Assembly: GCA_018398585.1 (NCBI GenBank)
Contig: JAGTTD010000008.1
Coordinates: 24,761,172 to 24,825,171 of the forward strand
Length of the DNA stretch: 64,000 bases
Direction of reading: 5' to 3'
Source: Simmondsia chinensis
Lineage: Eukaryota > Streptophyta > Magnoliopsida > Caryophyllales > Simmondsiaceae
Below the pieces are notes generated by a model, which made no database searches, was not told the origin of the DNA, and saw only the letters and a list, made by a program, of their open reading frames with translations. Positions within the stretch are counted from its first letter, which is position 1. Every line of letters starts with the position of its first letter. Both the position numbers and the translations under genes were made by a program. Positions 36,024 to 47,500 of this stretch are shown here, piece by piece.

Positions 36024-36820
36024 TGTTCTTATTTTTATCTATCTAGTTCTATTTTCCTTTCATTATTTTTATTTTGTCTCATGTTTCTTTGTATATTTTT
36101 TTTGTTTAAACAGGTATTTCACAAGAAGTTTGGGAATGACACAATGTCCACATTAAAGAGCAATCCTTAAACCGGGGAAGTACTTCTCTCCCACTTGTTC
36201 TTTATAGTCCTTTTAAAAACAATGTTAATTTTAAGTTTTGAGGGTGGGATAAACAAATTTTTAACAAAATTGCTTTCAAAATTTTCTATTTTGTCATTTT
36301 AAGAGTCGGCTTAAGTGCCTCCCAGAGTTCGGAGCCTTTGTATGGGGATGTAAATAGTGTCGACCAACAAAAAAAATGTCTATTTTTTACAATCTTAATC
36401 ATTAGCCTTAAAAAAAATAATAATAATAAAATAAAAAATAAAGTGACCCCTTGTATTTTGAGAACTTATCTTCATGCTTTTGGGCAATTTTTTTACTTTT
36501 TCTTCAGTTTGTTTACTTTAATTTAATTTGAATAACCTAAGAATCAATTATTTTTGTGTTCTAATTGCGAAACAAGATCTAATCTAAGGCATTATCTTGA
36601 TAGAACCATGGTATTTGAGTTCACTAGTTAGCATAGCTGCTTTACTTTTCTTTCTTATTAAAGATGCTCAAATTTGAATAGATTTTATTAAGGATTATCA
36701 TCTTATAATGAGCTTTGATGAGTTATGCCTGAATCTAAAAAAAAAATGTAAGTAAATAAAATTGTATCTCTAGCACTACTATCTCGCATAAATAAAGATA
36801 TGTGCTATCCAATATTGAGG

Positions 36821-37095
36821 ACATCGCAGTGGTGGCTGCTCTTACTTATGAGTCATCGCCAAGGAGTCAGAGACTTGATTCACACTGTTGATAAACTCAG
36901 GGGAGTCATAAAGAAGGAATCTCGGTGGTGGCTTCTCTTACTTATGGGTCATCGCCCAGGAGTCGGAGACTTGATTCTCGTTGAAGATATACTCACTTGG
37001 TGATATGGGGGGCATCTCAGTGGTGGCTTCTGTTACTTATGGGTCATCACCTAGGAGTCGGAAACTTGATTCTCGCTGAAGATAAACTCATGAAC
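36821..37095 (+). repeat. 95/96-bp tandem repeat, three copies
   Basis: TGGTGGC recurs at 36830, 36926 and 37021, each followed by TTACTTATG-GTCATCGCC and GAGTCGGAGACTTGATTC. Located in the 3' non-coding region of the inner Athila element. Confidence 0.9.
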
Positions 37096-37489
37096 CGAGA
37101 GTGACTTGAGAAAATAAGTTCTTCTGATAAAAAAAATAATAATAATAATAATAAAAATAAAAAATTTTGGGCATACTCGATAAGATTTGTTATGAGTGGT
37201 ATGAATTTTTGTCCTTTATTCTGTTTGAATGTCTTGAGATTTGAAAGAACGGCTAAACTTAATTTGCTATTCTAACTTCTGAATCTCAGCTACCTAGGTG
37301 ATTGACATGTTTTTCCTTAGAAAAGATGATTTGGCCTTTAGAGCCTTAAACATTGATTTTCGGTTATTCATTTATGAATTAGAGTGCACTTGCTTTAAAC
37401 AGTAGAAAAATTCTTGAAAAACATGAGATATGGTGCTGAAATATTCAGCCTTGCTCAGGGACGAGCAAGACTTAAGTTTGAGGGTATTT

Positions 37490-38945
37490 TGATAACCTTA
37501 AATTAGTATATATTTATCTATATTATTTTAATATATTTCCAACCATTTTACTTCTAATTTTTATTACTTTTGCTCGTTTTTACTCAGTTTTGACTATTTC
37601 ACCCATTTTCTTACAAAAACACCATTTTTGTACTAAATCTTGCTAGGTTTTATCATTAACATCAATAGGTAAAAGCAAGATACATCAAATAAACACAAAA
37701 AAATTAACAAAAACACTTCATTTACACGGTTAATGCAGAATTTCACATAAAATACCAGATTTTTTGCATAAAATATCATTTTTTCAGCTACAACTTGCAT
37801 TTGGGCTGCAAAAACATAATGCTTTTTTCCTAAATTCATTGTATAAACACATTTTAACTTATCCTAGCTCATCTTTTGCAGGGTTGGGCGGTGCATAAGC
37901 AGGAAAAGTGCATAAAATAATGAAGACAAGAGCAAGTTGCAGCTGCCGGCAAAAACCAGCAAATGAGAAGCATTTTTGATGATTTTTTCCAAAATTTTTC
38001 ATCCCAATCCTACTAGTATAAATAGGGTAGGATGCAAGGAGTTGGATCATCAAGTTTTCAGATCAAAAATCACAAAAAAATCGAGTGAGAAAGGGGTGGG
38101 AACCAGGCGGGTCTGTGCAGTTTGTGGCAGACCTGTTCTTGGTATTTTTTCTTTTTATCTTTGTTAGTTTTATCATTTTTTTTCATTAGTTCGTATATTT
38201 TGATGTTTGAATGTTCAATGTTAAGTTTAACATTAACTAATTTTGTTAATCTAAGGCTATGATGTAGCCTAAGTTGTAAAATACACTAATTTCTAATTCA
38301 AAGTATTCAATGTTAATGTTATTGCGTTGTTGAAGTGTTTATTATTGTTTTTCATGAGTTTTAAATGCTTGATCACCATTTAAAACCTATAATGATTCAT
38401 AATGAGTCCGAGAGGAGATTTATGATGATTGCTGAGGTGATAAGCACCACAAATTGGGCGAATGCTCGAGAGAGATTAACGCGATTTGTATGGTTTTTAA
38501 AAGAAAATCATAGAGCTTTTATAAGTCTTTTCTTATTTAAATTCATGCACGAAAGTGATGGATTAATATGTTAAAGAGTACGCTAAATGTTACTCGAGAG
38601 AGAATGTTTAGTAAATTAGAATTTTCAACCATCAACACACAGTAACAACTTGAATATCAAAAATAGAAAAGACATATTGATGCAACTAAGGTGAAATTGG
38701 ATGCCTTAGACTTTATTAACTGATAAAAAAATAACTTAAATTGGCTCATTCTAGTCTAGTTTTAACTTTTATTTTTTTATTTTATTTTACTTTATTTTAT
38801 ATCAAAATCTTTAATTTTTTGATTTTTCAAATAGTATTAAAGCTATTAATTTTGGTAATCACTTAGCAATCCTCGTGGGACGATACTCTACTCACTCTAT
38901 ATTACTTGAAGCGACTAGTGCACTTGCTAGTAAAGTTTCGCATCA
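37490..38945 (+). repeat. 3' LTR of the inner Athila element
   Basis: Starts TGATAACCTTAAATT and ends GCATCA, followed by ATTAG. TATAAATA is at 38017-38024. It is preceded by the polypurine-like AAGTTTGAGGGTATTT (37474-37489). Confidence 0.9.
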
Positions 38946-38950
38946 ATTAG

Positions 38951-40048
38951 CACTACTTAATTCCTTTACTACTTCTAATTCAATATTAACGTATATAAAA
39001 GATTGGGTTCAGGGTTGGGTACAACCTCAACCCCGACTACACGTGAATTCTTGTTATGTTATGTCTAGGCTACAAGCATAAGACTAATCGCTGCAAAGTT
39101 GGAGATCTAGTCATGGCCACAAGCACACATACAAAAATATCCAACAACCATAAAAACTCCCCAGGGGGGTGCGAATATAACATAACTAAACCAATCGTCA
39201 AAAGTATAATATAAATCTGGGATACGGTCCGCTACCCGCCCTTCATCCCTAAACTAAGAAAGTTTACTTCTCCATGGGAGTTTTATACATCATTAACATC
39301 TAAAAAAAGAGAGAACGATGAATAAACAACTAGGAATTGAAAACTCTCTCAATTGATGTTGACGTTGATCCTTGCTTTGATCCTTCCGGCACTCCGACCA
39401 CCTGCGCTTCAGCGTTTGAGAATCCCTTGGATCTCGTAGCGGCTTCGGGAGGAGAGGAGGCGTAGCAAAAAGATCTAAAATTAGGTCTCCCCCTCCATAT
39501 TTATAAATGGGGCGTGCTTTAGGGTTGATCCCGTGCCATCCCCGATCGATCGGTGGTCAAACCGATCGATCGGCGCCCCCTTAGCAACTTGCGCAGTTAA
39601 CTTAAAATGAGCGCAACTTTTGATCCGTAATGAGCTATGGGCCAAATTATATACCAAATCAAATCTCTCGAAGATATCTACGTGACTCAAGTGGTTTCAT
39701 AAGTAGATTAGCAAAATATTGGGTCAAAAATACCCTTCTTTTAGCCTTTTACTCTTTTTGAGCTTGACCGATTGCCAAAATGCATGGTCAATCGATCCAT
39801 GCGCCCAAGGAAAGACTCTTTTTGACCAAATCTTGACCCAACGGGTACGTATTTTGCACACGTGGTTGGGTTTCTCAAAGTAGTCTTCAATTATGCCTCG
39901 ATTACGCTTGAATCTTCCACTTTTCAGCCTTTGTTTGCTCCGTTGCGCTATAAGCCAAAATGTACCTAGATTATAACAAAAACACACATGTAGAGGCCGA
40001 ATATATGGCAGAAATGGGAAATAAAATATATAAAAATCAAGTGCATCA
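38951..40048 (-). repeat. 5' LTR (right) of the gag-protease element, second part
   Basis: Continues the LTR after the insertion (CACTACTTAATTCC) and ends at GCATCA before GTACT. Both LTR pieces total 1510 bp against 1517 for the left LTR. The TATAAATA box is at 39498-39505 (minus), with intact CCGATCGATCGG palindromes at 39542-39553 and 39562-39573. Confidence 0.9.
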
Positions 40049-40361
40049 GTACTATATAATAATTTACACAACACATAAAAATTAAGTTATCTTCTTATAT
40101 TAGTTTGTAGCTGCTTGCCTCACTAGATTTTATATGCTCAAAATATTAGCTCTTTTAAAATATTATTTTAAAATGAAATTTTCTAAAATTTTTCTATTTG
40201 ATAATTTTTTAATTATACAATAACTAATTTGATTGTACATAAAAAAAAAAGTTGCAATTAGAATATATAACAAAAAGATGATGCTAATAATTTTATTTCT
40301 CTACAAATCCGTTATAAGGAATAACTAGATTAGTCATGAAAGTGGTACTAAAACACTTTGT

Positions 40362-42632
40362 TTAAATTTTTAATTTAAGACTTTTCATAATTAATCCATA
40401 AAAGAAAAAAAAAACTTACACCTCCAAGAACAGGATGCCGGTTAGACCTCTAAGAATCAAAAATAGAAAAAGATCAAAAACTAATAAATTTTAATCCATA
40501 AAAGAAAAAAAAAATTCCTGTTAGACCTCCAACAACAATTTTTTTTTTTATTTAAGACTTTTCTTATTTAATCCATAAAAGAAAAAAATATATATGCACC
40601 TTCAAGAATAGGCTGTCTGTTACGCCTAACCAACCCCGGGGTGCCAGTTTAACTTCCACACCCCCCAAAAAAATTTTAATTTAAGACTTTTCATAATTAA
40701 TTCATAAAAGAAAAAAAAAATAGATTACCAAGAGCAAAGTGCCAGTTACACCTCCAAGAATCAAAAATAAAAAAAAAGATAAAAAATCAATAAATTTTAA
40801 CTTATAAAATAAAAAAAAGGAAATAAATTTTCAGTTAGAACTACCTAACCCAGGAGTGCCGGTTTAATTTCTACGAACCCAAAAAAAAGCAGATTTTCAA
40901 TTTAAGAATTTTTTTAAGTAATCCATAAAATAAAAAATAAATAAAAAAAACCTCCAAGAACCGGAAAAAAAAAACAAATAAAAATAAATTTTAAAGTTAA
41001 GACTTTTTATATGTAATCCCAAAAAGGGCAAAAAAAAAAAAGTTCGACCTCCAAGAATAGGGTCCTGTTAGATCTTCAAGAATCAAAAATAAAAATAAAT
41101 TAAATGAATTTTTTATTTAAAACTTTTTGTATTTAACCCATAAAAGGAAAAAAAAGGCTAGACTACCAAATACCAAAAAGAAAAAAAGAAACAAAAAAGC
41201 AATAAATTTTCAATTTAAGACTTTTCATATTTAATCCGTAAAAGAAGAAAAAGAAGATAAACTTCCAATTAAAGTCTTGAAATAGAAAAGATATATTTTG
41301 TCATCCCTTTCATCGAAAATTTTGGCAATTATGACTATGAGAATTATATAAATTGTACAAGATTATAAGCAGTTAATCAAACAAAAAGTTATTTCGATAC
41401 AAAAATTTCTGGCTACAAAATAGGTGACCAATAAATATCATAATAGCGAAGTTCCTGATCCCCTAGAAATCCTACAACCCCCAAATAAAGCAATTTCATA
41501 AGTCTTTGTTCCCTCCTATCCTCCTTTTGTTCAGCTACTCAATCTTTCAAAAATATCCCAAATCTCAAGCAAAAAAAAAAAAAAAAAGAGAAAGTAAAAC
41601 ACTATTCAAATAATTGAATAAAATTATTAAGTCAAATAATTAATTGGCTATTTGTTATAATTATGTCTATGATTTATGTTCAGTCCTTAACCAATTTTAT
41701 ATTCTCAATTTTATTTTTCGTGGCAATTAATTGACTATTTATTTTAATTATGTCTATGATTTGTGCTTAGTCTTTATTGGCTATTTAGGCAATTATTTTA
41801 ATTATGCCTCTCAGGTTGGGGGTCATCGGAAACAGCCTCTCTCCAGGGTGGCCCCCTAAAGGGGGAAGGCTGCGTACATCTACCCCCCAGACCCTACTTT
41901 TGCGGGAGCCCTTGCAGGCACAGGGTTTGTTGTTGTTGTTGTTGTTGTTTTCCACAAAAATGATTATTATATATGTTGTTGCACAAAATATTAGAGTTTG
42001 AATTTGCAAACTATTAAATATTCATTACAAAAGAATTGTAGAAAATCCATAAAATATCAAATATTTAGGCAAATGAGAGATTCGATGGAGGTAAAATTTT
42101 GTTATGAAAACAGACTATTGAAAGCCTTTACTTATATATATAAGTGTCTTCGTATTGCCCTTTTCAGTTCAATTTTTTTTAGAGTGTACTTAGATTTTTA
42201 GGCTAACACTTTATCTTTTCCACCGATATTTGAATTCTAAAGCCATCACTTAAAGTCTTGAAAAAATTAGGAAAAAAATATAATTGAAATACATAATAGA
42301 AATTAAAACACAATAAAATATGTACTATATAATAATTTATACAATGCATAAAAACTAATTTATCTTCTTATATTTGTTTGTTGTTGCTCACCTCACTAGA
42401 TTTTATATTCTCAAAATATTAGCTTATTTAAAATATTATTTTAAAATTAAATTTTCTAAAATTTTTGTATTCGATAATTTTCTAATTATAAAACAATTAA
42501 TTTGATTGTATACAAAAAAATCACAATTAAAATATATAACAAAAAGATGATGCTAATAATTTTATTTCTCTACAATCCTTTATAAGGAATAACTAAATTG
42601 GTCATGCAAGCGGTACAAAAGACACTTTGTTT
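40362..42632. repeat. Macrorepeat unit 3, with SINE
   Basis: It holds all landmarks, with a SINE lying between GGCTATTTAGGC and CCACAAAAATG (41779-41952). That interval is about 173 bases here against about 86 in unit 1, so the SINE replaced rather than simply joined the original sequence. Confidence 0.8.
41813..41950 (+). mobile_element. Au-like SINE, 5'-truncated
   Basis: Contains GGAAACAGCCTCTCT, GGCTGCGTACATCTACC and CCCCAGACCCTACTT and ends in (TTG)n, the features of plant Au-type tRNA-derived SINEs. The tRNA-like 5' half with its A box is not recognisable. It replaces about 87 bases of macrorepeat unit 3. Confidence 0.75.
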
Positions 42633-43576
42633 AAATTTTTAATTTAAGACTTTTCATAATTAATCCATAAAAGAAAAAAAACCTTACACCTCTAAGAACA
42701 GGGTGCCAGCTAGGCCTCCAAGAATTAAAATTAAAAAAATATAAAAAAACTAATAAATTTTAATCCATAAAAGGAAAAAAAAAAAGGAAATAAATTTCCT
42801 GTTAGACCTCCAACAATAAAATTTTTTTTTATTCAAAACTTTTCTTATTTAATCCATAAAAGGAAAAAAAAAATAGTTACACATCCAAGAATAGGGTGCC
42901 TGCTATGGCAACCTAACCCTGGGATGCCGGTTTAACTTCCACGACTCCAAAAAAATAATAAATTTTTAATTTAAGACATTTAATAATTAATCCATAAAAG
43001 AAAAAAAATTAATCTCCAAGAACAGGGTGCCGGTTACATCTCCAAGAATCAAAAATAAAAAAAAGATAAAAAACCAATAAATTTTAATCCATAAAAGAAA
43101 AAAAAGAAAATAAATTTTCGGTAAGACCTTCAAGAATAGGGTGCCTGTTAGACCTATCTAACCACAGGATGCCGGTTTAGCTTCCATGAACCAAAAAAAA
43201 AAAAAAACAATTCAATTTAAAACTTTTCATAATTAATCCATTAAAAAAAAAAGACCTCCAAGAACTGGCAAAAAATGAAATAAATAAATAAAAACAAATT
43301 TTTAATTTAACACTTTTCATATGTAATCCATAAAAGGAAAAACAAAAGTTAGACCTCCAAGTACAGGATCATGTTAGACCTTCAAAAACAAAAAATAAAA
43401 AAAATTAAATGAATTTTTAATTTAAAACCTTTTGTATTTAATCCATAAAAAGGAAAAAAAGGCTAGACCTCCACAAACCAAAAAAAAAAAAAAAGGCAAT
43501 AAAATTTTCAATTTAAGACTTTCCGTATTTAATCCATAAAAGAAGAAAAAGAAAATAAATTTCCAATTAAAGTCCT

Positions 43577-44547
43577 TGTTGTAAAATTAGTCCCTATATG
43601 ACTTAACTATGTCAAGAAAATTTAAGTCAAGAAATGTTCAAATATTATAGATTAAAGGGTGTAAATGTCAAGTGGCATAAGTTGTAAATTTTTGTTAAAT
43701 ATATTTTTGGGTACCCAGCTATTACTGTACATTTAAATAATTCAAGAGGTAAAATACCATTGCTGCCCCTGACCGTGTGCGTTATTTACCTGCCCGTGCC
43801 ACTACCCGCTGCCCGAAGCTTCTCCAAGAAGCTTCCTGTTTTCAGTTTAAAGAGATGACACGCGTCAGCCATCCGGGTAAACTGTTTGTGTTTCTTGAGG
43901 GCTTTTATGGACCGTTGATCTGGTTCGTACGAACGGCCGAGATTGAACCTTGAGCTTTGCCACGGATCGGAGATCGGTTGCCTATATATACTGACCCTTT
44001 TAGGGTCTGCCGTACGCAATTCATTCGCTCTCCGTTTTTCTCTTCAGCCACCGCCTCTCTTTGGTTTGCTCTGGCGATCGAAGGCGATTGAGTATATTCG
44101 TGGGTGTTAAGGCTTGATCGTTCAAATCTTGGTAGTTTGGAGCATGTATGAAGCCTTGTAGGCTTCGGTTGTAAGCTTTCTTCTCCCTTACTCTTTATTT
44201 TCGTTCTTCTTTAGGCTTCTGACTTAGAAGCCTTAAGGATCGGTTGTGTAAAGTTGTATATCGTTGAAGTCTGGTCTGTAATATTTGAACTCGACTTATA
44301 GTGGATAGACTTCCCTAGAAATAGGGAGCCGTGGAGTAGGTCCTTCTTTAAAGGCTGAACCACGTAAATCTCGTTGTTATCGCTGTGTTCTTTGTGCATG
44401 TGTTCGGTGTTGGATGAATCTTGCTTAACTACAGTTACAGGTTTCTTGAACTAGATCTGAAGTAGTGAATCTTTGTTGTTATTGTCATCATATCAAGAAC
44501 TAAAGTTGATAAGATTAAACCCTAGGAATACGACCTGAAACTCAACA
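43577..44547 (+). repeat. 5' LTR of the intact copia element
   Basis: Begins TGTTGTAAAATTAG and ends CTCAACA. TATATATA at 43983-43990 in CCTATATATACTGACCC is the likely TATA box. Confidence 0.95.
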
Positions 44548-44549
44548 AG

Positions 44550-44561
44550 TGGTATCAGAGC
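44550..44561 (+). other. Primer binding site, initiator tRNA-Met
   Basis: TGGTATCAGAGC, two bases after the 5' LTR, complementary to the 3' end of plant initiator tRNA-Met. Confidence 0.95.
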
Positions 44562-44589
44562 ATCAGGTTCTTTACCTTAAAGAAACAGT

Positions 44590-47500
44590 ATGGCGTCTGC
44601 TAGGGTTGATATTGAAAGGTTTGACGGTAGGAATGATTTCAACCTATGGAAACTAAAAATGAAAGCTATCCTTATGGCACAAGGTGCTGGAACTGCACTT
44701 TTGCCCGAAAAGGATCAACCAACTTATCTAACTGAAAAGGAGAAAGTAGAAGTCGAACATAAAGCTTATGCTTCTTTATTACTTAGTCTTGATAACTCGG
44801 TACTTAATCAGATTCGCTCTGAAAAGATCGTAGCAGATATATGGGCTAAGTTAGAAGAAATCTACAAGTCTGAGTCATTGTCCAATAGGATATTGTGCAT
44901 GGAATCCCTTTTCACCTTTAAGGTGAGTGAGACTAAACCCCTAGAGGACTCTATAGATGAGTTCCATAAAATCTGTCAAGATCTAGAAAATGTGAAAGTT
45001 ACTGTTGCTGATGAATTGTTGGCTGTATTGTTACTATGTGCCTTACCTAAATATCTTAGGTCCTTTAAAGACACACTAAGATATGGACGTGACACTGTAG
45101 CATTGAAAGACGTAACAAAGGCCCTAAGATCCAAGATCCTAGAACTTAGGAAGGAAGGGAAGTATCCACCAACCAGTAACAGTGGGGAAGGGCTGTCAGT
45201 CAGGGGTAGGACAAAGACTCGAGACAACCACAACAACCATAACAACCATAACAACCATAACAACTACAACAATAAGGAAAGGAGAAGAAGTAAGAGTCGA
45301 AACAGATCTAGTTCAAGACCTAGAAGAGATTGTAGTAAAGTAAAGTGTTATGAGTGTGGTAAACTAGGCCACATTAAAAGATACTGTCCAGATTACCAAA
45401 GAAAATTTAACGGCACAACGGACAACACTGAATTTAATGACGGATATGACTCCGCTGAAGTATTAGTAGTATCCACAGACCAAACTACACATGAGTGGGT
45501 TCTAGACTCAGGGTGTAGCTTCCATATGACTTCAGATAGATCCTTCTTTACTGAATACCGGACTGTAGCAGGGGGAAAGGTGCTGTTGGGAAATAACCAC
45601 GGATGCCAAGTAGTTGGGATAGGGTCAGTTAGGGTTAAGGGGTCAAACGGGATTGACTTTACCCTAAAGGGAGTTAGGCATGTGCCTGAACTTAGAAGGA
45701 ACCTAATTTCTCTAGGACAATTAGACCAGGCTGGTATGACCTTAAAGGCACAACAGGGGGTAATGAAAGTCCTTAAGGGTTCCCTTGTAATGCTAAGAGG
45801 AGAGGTCAAGAACGGTCTATATGTGCTTAGAGGTGACGTAGTTCCTGCTGGCTGCTCTATTGTAGAGAAAACTGACCTAACCAACCTTTGGCACAAAAGA
45901 CTAGGACATGTATCAGAGAGGGGCCTGAATGAGCTGAACAAAAGAGGGCTGTTAGGGGGTGGTTATGTGTCTAAACCTGATTTCTGTGAGTCATGCATAT
46001 TTGGAAAACATCATAAACTATCTTTTAAATCTGGAATCCATATAACTAAGTCACCGTTAGACTATATCCACTCTGACCTGTGGGGACCAGCAAGGGTACC
46101 CACTTTAGGTGGAGCATACTACTTCCTATCTATGGTAGATGATTTCTCTAGGAAGGTTTGGATTTACCTACTTAAAACAAAGGATGAATGTTTCAGTGCC
46201 TTTGTTAGGTGGAAGAACCTTATAGAAAATCAAACAGGTAGGAAAATTAAGGTACTTAGAACTGATAATGGACTTGAATATATAAACGCTGAATTTGATA
46301 GTTTATGTGCTCAAAATGGTATTAAAAGACACAACACTGTTAGGAAAACTCCTCAACAAAACGGACTAGTTGAAAGAATGAACCGTACGCTCCTAGACAG
46401 GGTGAGATGCATGTTATTTGCATCAGGACTTGGTAAAAACTTTTGGGGGGAGGCTGTAGCTACTGCATGTTATCTAATTAATCGTACTCCCTCCTCTGCA
46501 ATTGATTTTAAAACTCCTGAGGAAAAATGGACTGGAAAAACAAGCGACTATTCTATTTTAAAGGTTTTTGGATGTGCTGCGTATGCGCATCAATCTGAAG
46601 GAAAACTTGAACCCAGGGCTATAAAAGGTGTTTTTCTAGGCTATCCGGATGGTGTAAAGGGGTATAGGGTGGGTGTTAGGGATGGAAACAGAACCAAAAT
46701 AATAATTAGTAGGGATGTAACCTTTAATGAAGAGGAATTCCCTTACTTGGAGAAAATAATGGCTGCCGATACAGCAGCCACTTCCTCCAACCCTAGGAAG
46801 TATGATCCTGAACTCTATGAGTTCGAGATCAGCCCACCAGAGCCTGTATACCAGGAAAACCAGACCTTAAATCCTGAGGAAGAGGTGACTGACAGTGCTG
46901 AAGGGAGCACTGAACCTCAAGAAACAATTGAACAAACAGACCTATCAAACTACCAACTAGCTAGAGATAGGGAGAGGAGAGAAATTAGGGCACCAGCTAG
47001 GTTTGGCAGTGCGGATTGTATTGCATTTGCCCTAAATACTGCCCTAGAGTATGTAGAATCAGAACCTCTTACTTATACTCAGGCTATTAGTGGGGCTGCC
47101 TCTGAACAGTGGCTTAAAGCCATGACAGAGGAAATGGAGAGCCTCAAAAGGAACAAAACTTGGGTTTTGGTTCCTAAACCAATGGATAGGAAATTGGTAG
47201 GTTCTAAGTGGATTTTTAAGGTAAAAGAACCCGATACATCATCTGGACAGCCAAGGTTCAAGGCTCGACTAGTTGCAAAAGGTTTTTCACAAAAGGAAGG
47301 GGTAGACTATAATGAGATTTTTTCTCCCGTTGTAAAGCACACAACCATAAGAATACTTATGGCACTAACTGCTAAGTTTAGCCTATTTCTGGAACAAATG
47401 GATGTTACAACAGCTTTCCTTCATGGTGAGCTGGATGAGGAAATCTTTATGGCCCAACCTGAGGGCTTTATTGAACCAAACCATGAAAACCATGTTTGTC

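Larger units (their letters stand above)
35962..37489. other. Non-coding 3' region of the inner Athila element
   Basis: Contains the conserved hairpin, AT-rich stretches and a triplicated 95/96-bp repeat, but no recognisable envelope-like protein. The polypurine tract closes it. Confidence 0.7.
28668..38945 (+). mobile_element. Athila-type Ty3 retrotransposon, complete structure, decayed
   Basis: Inserted into the right LTR of the gag-protease element with target duplication ATTAG (28663-28667 and 38946-38950). LTRs are 28668-30121 (1454 bp) and 37490-38945 (1456 bp). Order: LTR, altered primer site, gag, protease, RT, RNase H, integrase, a non-coding 3' region of about 1.5 kb, polypurine tract, LTR. 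Stops and frameshifts in gag and pol make it inactive. No envelope-like frame is recognised between pol and the 3' LTR. Confidence 0.9.
22487..40048 (-). mobile_element. Athila-like Ty3 element with gag and protease only
   Basis: A minus-strand LTR element. The left LTR is 22487-24003. The right LTR is 28256-28667 joined to 38951-40048, because another element inserted into it. A perfect 5-bp target duplication GTACT flanks it (22482-22486 and 40049-40053), and the empty site ATGTACTATATAATAATTT is seen in other macrorepeat units. Without the insert the element is 7279 bp. It encodes gag and an aspartic protease but no RT, RNase H or integrase, the layout of gag-bearing non-autonomous LTR elements. 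It would need enzymes in trans. Confidence 0.85.

Noticed and set aside
36030..36530. Possible envelope-like gene after pol in the inner Athila element
   Set aside because: Only short frames of 60-65 codons with hydrophobic runs from T-rich DNA; no signal peptide plus transmembrane layout or conserved motif.
45393..45941. 182-codon minus-strand frame inside the copia polyprotein
   Set aside because: Antisense shadow of the protease and pre-integrase region; no domain similarity.
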